A stretch of DNA of 64,000 nt, from contig JAYMSP010000057.1 in the NCBI GenBank assembly GCA_036897095.1, positions 1-64,000 on the forward strand. The letters run 5' to 3'. Shown here in pieces: positions 11,521 to 24,779 of this stretch. Position 1 is the stretch's first letter; every line of letters starts with the position of its first letter. The position numbers and the translations under genes are program-made. Under the pieces are notes generated by a model. It saw nothing but the letters and a program-made list of their open reading frames with translations, ran no database searches and was not told where the DNA came from. This DNA is from Plantago elongata. Its lineage: Eukaryota > Streptophyta > Magnoliopsida > Lamiales > Plantaginaceae.

Positions 11521-14500
11521 AGACCCCCTCAAGATGAGCATGGATGTTGTCAATGCTCATCTTGGACAGAAAATGTTGGAACAAATCTGTAGGCAAAGGT
11601 TTGGTGAAGATGTCGGCAATGTTCTCTTTGCTGGGGATATACACAATTTGAATGGTCTTGTCCTGCAATTTCTCCCTTGTGAAATGATAATCCAGTTGGA
11701 TATGTTTGGTTTTCTCGTGTAATACTCAAGTATATAGAACAACTGGTTCTGGATGAGGTATTCGAAATGCTTGTAACAGAAAAAGCAGCCATTGCACTTC
11801 GCAAGTGGTGAATGCAAGTGCACGATATTCAGCTTCAGCCGATGAGCAACTAATTGTCTTCGATTTCCAGGAGACTAAGGAATTGCCCAAATACACACAA
11901 TAGCCAGTAATGCTTCTTTTAGTTTCAACACAGCGAGCCCAATCACTGTCAGCATAAGTCGTGAGTTTAAAATCGGACTTGGCAGACAAAAAATCCCTTG
12001 ACCGGGACTCTGCTTTAGATAACGAAGCAGTCGATGAACATCTCCTAAATGGGGTTCTGTAGGTTTGGCAAGGTATTGGCTTAGTGTCTGGAGAGAGTAA
12101 GAGATGTCGGGTCTAGTGATGGTAAGATATAGAAGGCGGCCAATAAGTCTCCTGTACTCTGTAATATCAGTGAGTGGAGAAGAATCTTTGTCTGTAAATT
12201 TTTGCTTGCAATCCATGGGTGTCTGACTGGGTTTACTGGCAAGATATCCAGTGTCATGGAGGATATCCAAGGCATATTTACGTTGGCACAAGGAAATACC
12301 ATCAGGAGTTCTGGCAACCTCTATCACAAGAATATATTTCAGCACTCCTAGATCTTTTATGGTGAATTGTTGATGCAGATGTTGTTTGACAGACATAATG
12401 AGGTCAGCACTATCTCCAGCCAAAATTATGTCATCTACATAACATAAGAGAGCTAAAAAACCATTGTCAGTAGATAAGGTAAAAAGAGCATTATCTGCTA
12501 AGGACTGAACAAAGCCTAAAGAAAGAAGACAAGAGGTGAGTTTATGAAACCATTGCCTTGAGGCCTGTCTCAACCCATAAATGCTCTTATGCAATTTGCA
12601 AACTCTTTTGTCTGTAGCAGGTAAATATCCAGGAGGAGGGAACATAAACACTTCCTCATCTAAGTCACCATGTAAGAATGCTTTATTCACATCACATTGA
12701 TGGAGTAACCAGTTCTTACTGGCAGCAATATCAAGAAGCATTCTCACTGTGGTCAACTTAGCAACAGGAGAAAAGGTGTGGAAATAGCCTACGCCCTCTT
12801 CCTGGGTATAACCTTTAGCAACTAATCGGGCTTTATAGCGTTCTATGGAGCCATCAGCCTTGTGTTTAACCTTAAACACCCATTTTGATCCAATGCAATG
12901 AGCATTACTTGGTAACTGGACAAGTGACCAAGTGTTAGTCTGTTCCAAAGCATTTAGTTCATCCTTCATGGCCTTTTGACACTCTTCATGTTTACAAGCC
13001 TGTTTGTAAGTTCTTGGTTCCACCACCTGTGTAATATGAGTTGTAAAGACACAATGACTGGGTATTAACTTGTTAGTACTGAGATGAGAGGAAATGGGAT
13101 ATAAAACTCTAGTGGAAACACCCTTAGCATGTGCAGTGGGTGGTGTGATAGAAGGAGGCAAGTGAACATCATAAACATCAAGGTGAGCAGGTAATGTTCT
13201 TGTTCTGGAGGATTTCCTAGAACAGGTGGCAAGATCAACTTCTTGTGCATCATCTTGTGGATCAGCTTGTGGAATATCAGGTGGAGGATGCACCAAGTCA
13301 TGTAATTCATCAGATAGCTCATGATGTAGTGTTTCAATATCAATGTTAGTATTCACATCTGCAGGCAGGTCTTGAGGAGTATCATGAGACAACTGATCAG
13401 TGTCAAGCTGAGTGGGAAATGCAGTGGCACCAAGTGGGGAATCAGGGGAGACATAAGTCTCAGTAATAGTAAAATCAGAGTTAGTGTTATAAAACAAAGA
13501 AGAGTGCAAATCAGTTTCAGTCAAGGACAAAGAGAAATTTTTAGTTTTAAAATCAGGGTCCTTGAATGGAAAGATATGCACATAAAAGTGGACATCTCTA
13601 GATATAATAATTTTACCAGTAGACAAACTCAATAGTTTATAACCTTTAATACCTGCAGGATAGCCAATAAAAACACATTGAGTTGCCCTAGGCATAAACT
13701 TTGTTCTATGAGTTTTGAGAGTGCTACTGTAGCAAAGGCATCCAAAAACTCTCAAGTGAGCATAGCTGGCAGGTTTGTTATAGAGAATCTCACAAGGAGT
13801 TTTGTAATAATGTGAGCAGCAGTGAGTACACAAACACAATCACCTCAATACAACAAAGATATGTTAGACTGGAAAACCAAAGATCTGGCTATCTGAAGCA
13901 AGTGTTGGTGCTTCCTCTCCACAACCCCATTTTGTTGTGGAGTTTCAACACATGATGTTTGGTGTATAATGCCATGATTAGCAAAGAAATCTCTCATAAA
14001 GAATTCAGAGCCATTATCTGTCCTGATGCATTTAATGGACACACCAAATTGGGTGGAAATGAGTCTGTAAAATTTTTGTAAATGAGTTTTAACCTCTGAC
14101 TTGCATTTCATCAAATATAACAAGGTGCATCTACTAAAATCATCCACAATGGTCAGAAAATATTTATGACCCAGGTGATCTGCCAAATGGTATGGGCCCA
14201 TACATCACTGTGTATTAGTTCGAAAATATGAGTAGTGGCAGAGGTACTAGTAGGAAACTGCCACCGGTGTTGTTTTGAAAAATGGCAAGTTGAACAACGT
14301 TTCAAAGATGTTATTGATTTCTTGATGTTCAGTACAGGAATCAGAGAAATACAATCATTTGAAACATGACCTAATCTATGGTGCCACAAGTTTACATTTG
14401 AAGGAACTGAGTGAGTACAAACATGTTTGGCAACCATAGAAGGTACCGAAACATCAGAAGAATTTGGTAAAACAAGTTGAAAAATGACATCATAACTGGA

Positions 14501-15751
14501 TTGTTCAAGAGGTATCTGATTTTGCAAATGATAAAGGCCATTCTCATTTCAACATAGCCAATCTTTCTCAAGGACTGGCTGTCATAGAAGAAACAATGTG
14601 AGGCACTAAACAAAACAAGGCAGTGCTGATGAATAGCCAAATGACTGATAGAAAGAAGGTTATAGCTGAATGCAGGAACATACAAAACATGTCTAAGTAA
14701 CAAATCATCAGTCAATTTTGAATGTCACCAATGTGTGTGGCAATAGCAGAACCATTATTAGGGAGACTGATTGCTATATGGGTAGGTGTGGGTGGTGAAA
14801 TAAAAGCATGAATATTAGACACCATATGGTCCGTAGCACCAGTATCAACAACCCAAGTAGAATCATTATTATCAACAAAGGGCAGAAATGTGAACCTGAC
14901 TGGTGATATGGCAGAGGGATGGTGGGATCGTAAGTGCTCCTAGCCACCAAGTTTGTTGAATGTTCACCTGAGGCATCTGCAGGCTGGTTCTGTTTAGTGA
15001 AAGCCATGAATTGGTTGAACTGGTGCAACAAATGGGGATCAATCAGAGGGTTAACGACCATCTACTCTTGCTCAGTATAACCACCAGTTACAACATTAGC
15101 AGACACAGATCTTTTGAGAGTATTATTTTTGTTGGTTCTCCAACCAGGAGGGTACCCAATGAGTTGGAAGCAAGAATCAAGGGTGTGATTGAGCAAGTGA
15201 CAGTGAGAGCACCTCTTTTTTTACTTATCTTTACCAGGACTAGTGAACCTATTGGGACCAGGAGAGCCAGACTGAGGAGGCCTGTAGGTGACCTTGGTTG
15301 CAACCATTGCAGCAGTATCCAAGGCGTTCTCAGAGATGGGAGTATTAAGCACGCCCTGAGATTCTTCTTGAAGTAACAGGCTATACACCTGAGACAAAGA
15401 TGGCAAAGGTTTCTGCAGGAACAATTGACTGCGCAGGGGGTAATAAGATTCATCAAGGCCAACCAGAAATTTCATGACAACGTCTCCCTGCTGCGTACGG
15501 GTAACTTTCTGAAGTAATTTACAGGTACACTTGCCCATAGCATCACATGAGCAAGATAGCAAAGGGCGATAACTGAGATATTCATCCCAGAGAGCCTTGA
15601 AGTGGTTGTAATACTGTGTAACATATTTCGTACCCTTACTCAGACTTCCCAAAGATTTCTCGAGATGAAACACGCGAGGTCCATCAGATTTAGCATAGCA
15701 CTCTGTAAGCTCAAGCCAGACATCTCTAGCAATATTGAAATACATCATATG

Positions 15752-15911
15752 TGTATTGAACGAAGAAAAGTGTTCACAGACTCTGTTAATTATCCAGATT
15801 ACAGAGAGAACTTACTAACTGAAGAAGTTACAAAACTAACTAATGAACAAATCTATTTATGGATAAAAGACTATTCTATTCTATCATAATTAAGAATAAG
15901 TTATACAGTCA
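15752..15911 (-). repeat. 5' LTR of the copia fossil
   Basis: Direct repeat of 11361-11520, about 92 percent identical by hand count. Starts TGACTGTATAAC and ends GTTCAATACA in element orientation. Confidence 0.88.
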
Positions 15912-16308
15912 AGTCAAGACGTATTTTAATTGTGTAACTTTATTTGTAAATTATTAATATTTATTTATTTATTTATTGCACGATTGAATTTTCTTTTTTA
16001 AGGAGTCTCATAATTTGCCGGAGTCTTTAGAATAGTTTATCATTGAAGAAGGTGTTGAAGAAAAATTTCCCAAAATTTTAAAAGTCAGAAGCAGTAAACA
16101 CAAATTTTCACTCTGTACCATTCCTCTTCTTCTCCATCTCTCTGCAATTCCAATTTCGATTCCAATTCCAATTGATTCATCTCACAACCAAAACAAACTC
16201 CACATGCCACATACACTACTCAACCATACTCGCAACAAACACTCACATTGAAAAGGAGCAAAAAGTCATCAATCAATCAGCAGCAACATCAGTAGCAGTA
16301 GCACAGTA
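15912..16308 (+). other. Upstream region and 5' UTR of WAV2
   Basis: Short spacer between the copia LTR and the WAV2 start codon. CT-rich sequence from about 16110 (TCCTCTTCTTCTCCATCTC) followed by CA-rich sequence looks like a plant leader. The copia element therefore lies within a few hundred bases of this gene's promoter. Confidence 0.4.
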
Positions 16309-19300
16309 ATGGTGTCCTACGTGAACGTGTTGCTGTACGGAGTAGGCGGAATAGTGGTAGCTGGCATGGCGTTGCTGGTGGCGTTACAGGAGAAGCTCGT
16401 GTACGTGCCGGTACTGCCCGGGCTCACTAAATCCTACCCTATCACACCTGCGAGATTGCGATTACCGTATGAGGACGTGTGGCTGACCTCAGCTGACGGA
16501 GTTCGACTCCATTCCTGGTTTATTAAGCTCATGCCTGATTGTCGAGGTTTTGCCCTAATTTCTGTATTTCCTTACTTTTTTGGTGTGTGTCGATGTCAGT
16601 TGGTTAGTAGTCAGTGTAATTGCGGTGAGGAATTTCGTTTGATTGGTGATTATTGATCGAGGTTTTGAGCTAGTTTGATGAGGATCTGGACCATTCGGTT
16701 CTGAGTTTGGTTCGATTGATTTGTATTTGTTGTTTGCCTTTTTTTTGGCTTCAACTGGAATTTAGATACTGATTTGAGCTAAAAACAAGTAGTGCATGGT
16801 AAATGGAAGTGCAAGTAGCAGCTGTGTGCGTTTCTGAGTGACAATTCTAAGGTGAAAAGCATGATCAAATGATCTGGGACCTAACATTAAGTGGAATGTT
16901 GATTGGGGAATTTTGTTTGATTGGTGAGAGTTCAGCGGCGTGTTGTTGGTCGAGGTTTTGTGCTAGTTGAAAAGGATCTGGTTCTGGTTTTGGTTTGATT
17001 GATTTTCTATTTGATCTTCGAGCTATCATTAAGTGGAACGTTGCCTGAATCTTTGTTTGATGGAATTTTGAATGGATCTATTTTTTTTATTTTGGTTGAA
17101 GCTTGCTGAGACTGCTGTAAGGTCTACAGTATATTAGGGTTTAGGGATTTAATTGGACTTTAGGTATTGATCTTAGCTATAAAAAAGGGGAGGACTGTTA
17201 ATTTTGATAAACAAACGTACAATACAGTGGCCTGGCATTTTGAGAAACAATTACATAATTTCTTTTTGGTGTTTGCAAAATTTTGATCAGTAGGATAATA
17301 AAGTACAAGGTGATAAAGCAAGAATGAATGATCAGGCCTTTGTCGATTTAACTGGAAGTTATGGAATTTAGATACTGGTTCAAACAAGAAATAAGCGGTC
17401 AGTTATAATTGATAAATGAAAGTACAATTTAAGCTGTGAGCGTCTCTTAAAGACGATTCCATCATGCCTCATATTTTTATTTATAATTGATTTTTTGAGT
17501 AAGAGATGAGAGAATGAAATGCAAGGTGAAAAGCAAGAACACGTGATTAAAGGTCTCTGTTGATCTAAGTTAGTTATAACAGGAATTCATTTGAAGCAGT
17601 GAGTTTAAGTGTTTAATTGAGCATTGGCAGCTGGATATTGCATCTTTCTTTGTTGCTTGCATGTAACTATCCTTTTTTATAATAAATGCAAGCTTAAAGT
17701 CAGACTTGTAATTGATTTTGCAGGCCCGACTATTCTCTTTTTCCAGGAAAATGCCGGAAGTATCCTTTTTTAGTTTCATTGTGGCGATAAGAATCATGCA
17801 AAATGTTACATTTATATTGCTTTTGTAGTCTGAATTCTTATTTCAGTGTGCATCTCTTTTATAGACCTTAACTACTTACTACAGACATTGCTCACCGTCT
17901 TGAAATGGTACGCATTATGTTACAAAGGCTACAGTGTAATGTTTTCATGCTTTCTTATAGAGGGTAAGTGATTGGTCTTTCCTAATGTTTCTTCTCTTTT
18001 CTTGCTACTCCCCGTCCAACACTCTTCAGTGATGTTTTTCTTTCTGGTTTTAGTCATCTGACTGTTGCTGGTATAATCTAATTAAACTTAGCAAATGTTT
18101 GGTCTTTGATGCTCAGCTATGGAGAGAGTGACGGTTTCCCTTCACAAGGTGGTATCATAAAGGATGCACAGGTTTGCCTTTTACCATCATTCTCCTTCAT
18201 AATAAACTCCCTTTACTTTCTTTCTTTCATTCCATTCATTTTCTTTAAAAAAAGGTGGATGGTTGAACTGGTTGATTAGTTGGTTTAGGGTTTGGTGGTG
18301 TCTCGATAGATAACCAAACCACTCTAGTTCTAACTAGTGCATAATGTTTTCTGTAGGCTGCATTAGATCATCTTCTTGAGAGAACAGATATCGACACTTC
18401 CAGAGTAGTGGTCTTTGGAAGGTCGCTTGGGGGAGCTGTAGGCACTGCCCTTACAAAAAATAACCCTGAGAAGGTAATGACTGAACGAATTATTTTCCTG
18501 AAAATATGTGTCTTTAAGATACTTTCCGAATCCATTTGGTGCTTTATTTCTCTTTCCTGATGCCATTGAGATTGGTCAGTAAATTCGGTTGTGGTAGTTA
18601 TTATTTTCTAGTACATGTATGAACTGGGACCCGAAACTTAAATGACTACCTACTCATGGTTCAGATGAGATCATACTCAAGAAGGAGATTGATGACTGTT
18701 GCTTAAATTGCACATTTGCATATTGGCATGTTATCTGCTTTCACTATAAATATGATATTTAGAAGAATGCTTAATAGGACAACACAAACTTCTAAAACAT
18801 GTGGTGTAGAGCAATATTGCACAATTTCTGGATGCTGACTAAGTTGATGAACAAGCTGTGGAATGAAATGATTGATTGAGTTGCTGATGGTCTTTTCCAA
18901 TCACCTCTTGGCTTGCTTCCGGGTTTTATTTGTCTTTTTCAAATGTGATGGATGTGTAGTTTAATGATCTGGTCATCTGTTCTTTTTCCCCTTTGTATTG
19001 TAGTTTTATTAATCTTAGTAAATGTTATCATCCACTGGTTTTGGGGCTCTGCCCGTCTTAGTAATTATGCAAAAGTACTAATTTACTACAGAGACATACG
19101 TGTTTGTCAAAAGCTAGTTTTTGGTAACCTGGTATTCTGATACACTTTCGAGCTGTGTTTTTTGAAGCGTATATTTTGTCATTCTTCAGTCCCTTTGTTC
19201 CTTATTTGTTTGTATAGCTTCTTCTTACTAACCTTACCAACATTATCCAGTGTATCATTGACATACCTATAATAACAGGTAGCTGGATTAGTATTGGAAA

Positions 19301-22300
19301 ATACTTTCACATCAATCCTGGATATGGCTGGAGTTCTATTACCGTTTCTCAAATGGTTTATTGGAAACTCAAACGGTCCCAAACTTCTGAATTTCCTTGT
19401 ACGTTCTCCATGGAGCACCATTGATACTGTCGGTGAGGTGAGGCAAATTAAGCTTATATAATGTGTATTAATGCTTTGATGTGCCCTGTAATGGTATTAT
19501 TGACAATGGTTTAAGCAATAATCATTTCAGCTCGCGATATGTCGTGTATAGCCAAAATCAAGTCTAAATTGTGGTTCACAATGTTGGTGTGTGTGTGTGT
19601 GTGCGTGTGTGTGTGTGTGTGTGTGTTGTGTGTGTGTGTTGCAAATGATTTACAATTTACCTGAGAAGTTCACAATTACATTTCACTGTAAAGAGAACAT
19701 GACAAAGTGGTCAAATATACCGTGGTGTTTAGCGACCTTAATATCTAAACTGCTTCAGAGCTACTTTAAATTAAGCAGTACTCTGGTCATGATATCTGAA
19801 AGTAAGGCATTCTGAGTTGTACACATACAGATGGCATAAATCATAAATGGTTTCTTGGTACTGATTTATGGTTCTACAGTCCAAGTATATTCTACAATTA
19901 GAAGTTAGAACATAGCATTTTAGGTTGTTGCAGAAAATGCTCCAAGTTCAATATGTAGACTATAATTGACTGCGAGGATGCATCATAATGTACAGTTGTG
20001 TATGGTTGAATGCTGCATCACATCTCAAAATTATGGTGAAAGAACTTTATACACATATGGTAGTTCTTGCAAGGTTATAAGTGAAATATAACTTGAAATA
20101 TTGCATTAAATGAAGCCTCAAGGCTCCTATCTCTTCATTTGAGAAATATGTAGAGATGAGTCACTGCTTCCAACTGTATATTTTAGAGACTGTTTGTCTC
20201 GCGGTTAAAGCCCGCTTTTAGCCGAGTTTTATCCTTCTCATCCTGTTTGCCATGCGATCTTTATCGCATTGAACATTTCCTCTTTTTAATCCACCAATTA
20301 TTCATAATTCAATTAAAATTTCAATTTCTAGCTACTCTTCTTCTCTCACTTTACTTTTTCATTCATTATAACTACCTTAAACCAATCAAATAATCTTAAT
20401 AACTCTTAACACACCCTATATAACAACCCTATAAAACATGTAAAATTTTAATTCCATCTCAAACACAAATTTTCAAAACCCAATTATAATTCATTTACTA
20501 TTCATGGTTAAAAGTTAATTAAAATACAATCCATTTTAATCGCTTCCCAATCTGTCACACTTACAGACTGGAGTCATGATCCTGTTACTACTGTTAATTA
20601 ATTTGTTCCGTTATCTTCAATCTCTGCTGCCATTTCTGAGGTTCATACTAGATAATACAAAAGATGCAATGGTTTTTGTTCTGTTTGCTTGTTGAATTTT
20701 CAAGATTAGGGACTCTTTTCAATTAGCTACAGGTGAACACAATATCTTCAAGTCCAGTTTAATATGGAGCATTAATGCATGAAGATTTAAATTGAAAAAT
20801 GGGATTTTAATTTTTTTTATGTGCGCTTCTATAAAGTATTCGAAAAGGGTTTCTATTAAGAATTTGGGATCCATGCATGACATGTGATCCCTGTTGGAAA
20901 CAGTTATCCTCTTTCTATCTTATTTATTGATCTGGCCTCTTGTTCTCTACTCATATTCGAAGAATAACTCTTTGCAACCGCACCACAGGAGAGAAAAATG
21001 TTCAGTTTCTGTCTGGTGTCCTTGGACTTCAACTTTCTTAATTCTTCAATCTGCCTTTTGAATGGCAGGTGAAACAACCAATTCTTTTCCTGTCCGGAAA
21101 ACAAGATGAAATGGTTCCACCATCGCATATGGAAATGCTCTATGCTAAGGCTGCTACACACAACAAAAATTGTTTATTTGTAGAATTCCCTAATGGCATG
21201 CACATGGATACTTGGTTGTCTGGTGGTGATCGTTACTGGAGAACTGTACAGGAATTCTTAGAAAAAACTGCTCCAGCAAAGAAGGATCATGATTCTTTAA
21301 GAGAAGGTAAGTGATTGAGTTTTTTATCCCGACATAACCGAGCATAATTTCATTTATATACTACCTCCGTCCCAAATTAGAAGTCCCAATTTGACTTTTC
21401 ATGGTCTACGTTTTCAAACTTCGTATGCGAATAACTCATAAATAATGTTGGTAAAAAAAATAAAAATAAGATTACATGTTATATTTTCGTTGTATATTTT
21501 TCAAAAATTCATTAAAAATATCATATATGAGTAAATCAAACTCAAAATTTAAAAATGTTGACTATGAAAAGTCAAACGGGGACTTTCAATTATAATTCAC
21601 TGGATTGAATTTCAAAATTATAAAAGACCAAGACTTCCCCTATACACTGTTTTTGTGATTGTCCTTCCCAAAACTTTCGTATTTGTTTCAAGACTTTGCA
21701 TGCCACACATATTGACCATTACTCTTTTAATCCAATTAGTATATATGTGCACGTTACACATGCAATAATTACATCGATATATGAAAATTAAAATTTTATA
21801 ATCATCTTTTTAAATCTATTTTATGTAGGGTGGACATTGAAATTTATTTATGTTATTAATTAAAATGTTTTTAATATAAAATATATTTTTTGTTAACAAC
21901 GTAAACATTTTAATAGATTGATCCACACATAAATTACTTAAAAGACAATCATATTCCCTTTTATAAGGTAAGTTAAAATATTTTTAGTAAAAAAATTGCA
22001 AAAAAAATGAAGATTACTTAATAAACATAATTCTGTAAGTAATCTTACCTCAAAAAGAAAAGAAAAAAACATAATTCTCAGTCTGTTTCATAAGAGAAGA
22101 AAAGGAGACAACATTTGATGATTAGTTTGATTGGGAAGAAAAGTCACGGGCCCATCATTTCTAACTGCCAGTCAAAATTAGAAGAAAATTAGAAGGGTAA
22201 ATGTGTAAACAACTTTTGGCGTAACAACCGCTTTCACCTGGTTTGCTTTTAGAATAGTAGAGGTTGTAGAATGTAGACATTAAAAAACTTCTTAATTTAA

Positions 22301-22626
22301 ACACGTGTTTGGAAAATATGTACGAGGCCCTGCTCCGACTTAAATACTCAGCTCTTGTATTTTCTCTCCAAGTTACTAATATGCATGGATCACATCCATT
22401 TTTTCATCGCCTTTTCTCCTCTTTTCTTCTACTTCTTTTGCTTAGCCTTGTTCACTGTCTTTTCATCTTCTCTCATTAGTTACTTTAAGATTTCAAAGTT
22501 GTTCATTTAGCATCCAAACTATCCTGACTATTCTGAACAGTGCTAAAGTCTTTTTGTTTTCTTTTCACACCAATAGTTATGTTATATTATATCAAATTTC
22601 ACTTCTCAGATTCCGTGGCTAACTAA
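16309..22626 (+). CDS. WAV2: WAV2-type alpha/beta hydrolase (BEM46/ABHD13 family)
   Basis: Membrane-anchored serine-hydrolase-fold protein. In Arabidopsis WAVY GROWTH 2 restrains root bending; its substrate is unknown. Eight coding exons: 16309-16546, 17724-17759, 17885-17963, 18117-18171, 18357-18473, 19279-19437, 21069-21306 and 22610-22626, all GT-AG, giving 312 aa (Arabidopsis about 308). One membrane segment spans residues 5-25 (VNVLLYGVGGIVVAGMALLV). The nucleophile elbow GRSLGG has Ser158. The likely acid is Asp241 (SGKQDEMVP) and the likely base His273 (NGMHMDTW), so the triad looks intact. The start ATG matches the family's MV(S/T)YVN start. Intron 6 is 1.6 kb, and intron 7 carries a Stowaway-like MITE and a Helitron-like insertion. 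If intron 7 is retained, translation stops at 21314 with nearly the same length. An Alfin-like gene follows in the same orientation. Confidence 0.95.
19586..19640. repeat. (GT)n microsatellite
   Basis: About 27 GT dinucleotides with minor interruptions, in WAV2 intron 6. Likely length-polymorphic. Confidence 0.95.
21360..21605. mobile_element. Stowaway-like MITE in WAV2 intron 7
   Basis: The left end TACCTCCGTCCCAAATTAG is followed by AGTCCCAATTTGACTTTTCA. The right half carries the inverted TGAAAAGTCAAACGGGGACT. CTCCGTCCCA-type termini next to TA are typical of Stowaway elements. The outermost right end has diverged. Confidence 0.65.
21736..22261 (-). mobile_element. Candidate non-autonomous Helitron in WAV2 intron 7
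   Basis: On the minus strand the stretch starts TCTACTATTCTAAAAGC, resembling plant Helitron 5' ends. It finishes with a hairpin (TGTGTAACGTGCACA, about 6 bp plus a wobble) followed by ATATATACTAA and then T. The CTRR-type end with a subterminal hairpin fits. The base before the 5' TC is C rather than the expected A, so the 5' end is uncertain. No replication or helicase protein is encoded. Confidence 0.45.
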
Positions 22627-24690
22627 TATGCTGGAATTTGGAGATTGCATGAGTTGTATTGTCTGGGCATTCCTTGGACTCAATGGCCGTTCATGGATAT
22701 TGCAGCAAACAGAAGTCATTTGTGAAATGCATCTACTAGCAGTGTTTTTCAGAGCTTTCCTTGTGGGCAGACTTTCTAGGGGTCCAGCTTATGGCTTCAG
22801 AATTCAGATGGATGGTAGTCACTGTATTGCAAATTGAATGAACCTTATATTGGTACCTGGCGCATTTTGATGCCCCTGGTTTTCTTTTTTGCTTCTTTGT
22901 GATGAACTTTATATGTACGGGGAGATGTATTAGACGATATTTATTATTCTATGTTGATAATGAAGAACTTCAAGGCTAAACCAGACTGGTAGAAATGTGC
23001 CCGTGATAGTGGTAGTATGTGGGGGGACGTTGTTTTTTGAGAAAAATGTACTCCAGTTTTCAGTGATTACAAGTGAGCTATAATTAGTTTCTTACTGTGC
23101 GTGCATAATCCATTTTGATTTTTACTCTTGAATCAAATTTAGAAACCTTCTGAACTTTTATTTTCTTCCATAAATAAAGCTATGAATTCATTTACACTAA
23201 GTCTTAAAATATACGTGCATTATTGAGAGATCTAATAAACAGATTAATATTTTGAAATCATTCATTTAATGGTTTATCATGAACTCATGATTGTTTTGCT
23301 TGTTTGAAAGAAATAAAATGCACTCCCTTGAATCCAACAATATTGTACTCCCAGAAACTGAATGCGAGAAAAGATTTTATATTTGTTAAGTAAAACAAAT
23401 AGTGCATGGAAGCAAGTGATTAAAGAATTGATTGATATAAAATTAAATTTTTTAGTTTAAATAGAAATGATTTATATCACCAAATAAACCAATAATTCGT
23501 ATAAAGAATCAGAAAGAAATTATCGTACCGCACGATGAACTAGCATATGAGCTAGAGAGTTCCCATCTCGAGGTATAAAATTTAAACTAAGAATTTAAAG
23601 GAACTAACTAAAAAATGAGTGTCACCTAACAAAGGACCAACGCCGAAAACTCAAAGTCTAAAAAATTAAACGACTTAACTAAAGATAAACAATCAAAGTA
23701 AACATTAACCCCCTTCCATCAAAATTTCGAGTTGAGTAAAAAGTTACTCCGATTTTCTGACTTAATATTTTAGCACAATTGGATGGAAAATTAAAAAATA
23801 TTTAATGTTTTAGATAGTAAATGCTATATTCTTCAACTTTCAGAGTAAATGTGTCTTATTAGTATAATATAAAATGTACTAAAAACATATCCTTAAATAC
23901 CACCTCGGTTTCACAAAAATAATTGTACATAACTTTTATTTTCTATTAACCACATTTAAGTAGACTTGAGATTTGAAAAGTTACACTTGTTGCAACAAAA
24001 CTAGTTAGGGATCACATGCAAAATTGCAACCACTTTAGTTCCCAATTAAAATAAATGAGTTGGAATTTCTTTTTTCTTCTTCTAATTTTTACTCCTTGAC
24101 GTGGAATTGATGATTGTACAACTTGTAACTTTCCCAAAAGTGGAGTTCCTCTTAATCACACATTCCCAATACAGAAACTAAAGAAGATGTTCTTTAATCT
24201 TTATTATGCTCTAATCACTTCAATTTTGATTTTTAATAGTCAATGTTTTGCTTATACCCCAAGTCAAGCATTTCTTCAGTCATAGTAGTTCCTACCTGTC
24301 TTGATAGTTGTGCCTTCGATTTAATCGAATCATTTATATAATGAATTTCAATAAATCATCTCAATAAAACGTTTATAGTCATTCATTTTCTTCTTGATCA
24401 ACAATCCTCTCTTAAAAAAATTAATTGGACTACTTTACAAATACCAAAATAGTATATAAATAAATTCCATGATAGTCAAATAGAAAAAGAAATTATCTAT
24501 AATTCAATTATAATATAATCAAAAACAATAATAAAAGTTGTCCTTTTTTTATACCTCCTACCCTATCCAATGACACTCACACTCAAACACTCATCATTCA
24601 CAAAAACACCCTCGAAAAATTCGACATTCACGTCTCCAACCCGGGACTTTTCCCCCTTTTTGGTCACAGAGCAGTAGTATATATTTTCAA
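22627..24690. other. WAV2 3' UTR and spacer before the Alfin-like gene
   Basis: The WAV2 3' UTR probably runs to about 22970. The remainder is AT-rich with no supported gene. A small frame at 22628-22837 lies in the UTR and shows no family similarity. A TATA-like ATAGTATATAAATAAAT lies near 24451-24467, upstream of the likely leader of the next gene. Confidence 0.45.
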
Positions 24691-24779
24691 ACCCCATTTG
24701 CTTGATAGAAAACAAAATACTGCAAAACCAACAATTTTCCCTGTGCCTTTCTTCTTCTTCAGGTTCGTACGGAGAAACC

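Larger units (their letters stand above)
11361..15911 (-). mobile_element. Ty1/copia LTR retrotransposon fossil
   Basis: A broken copia element read on the minus strand, flanked by two direct 160-bp LTRs (11361-11520 and 15752-15911; TG...CA ends). A purine-rich tract (TTGAGGGGGTCT in element sense) abuts the 3' LTR. Parts in copia order from high to low coordinates: gag-like (about 15221-15748), GAG-pre-integrase (about 14153-14527), integrase core (about 13845-14201), and reverse transcriptase with the YVDD motif plus RNase H (about 11726-13839). It carries several breaks and not all expected parts are visible. By hand count about 13 of 160 LTR positions differ, suggesting insertion some millions of years ago. 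No clear target duplication was found. Confidence 0.93.

Noticed and set aside
19591-19815. Open frame starting in the (GT)n tract
   Set aside because: Cysteine/valine repeat translation of a microsatellite within an intron.
22628-22837. 69-codon open frame after WAV2
   Set aside because: It lies in the WAV2 3' UTR directly after the stop codon and has no family similarity.
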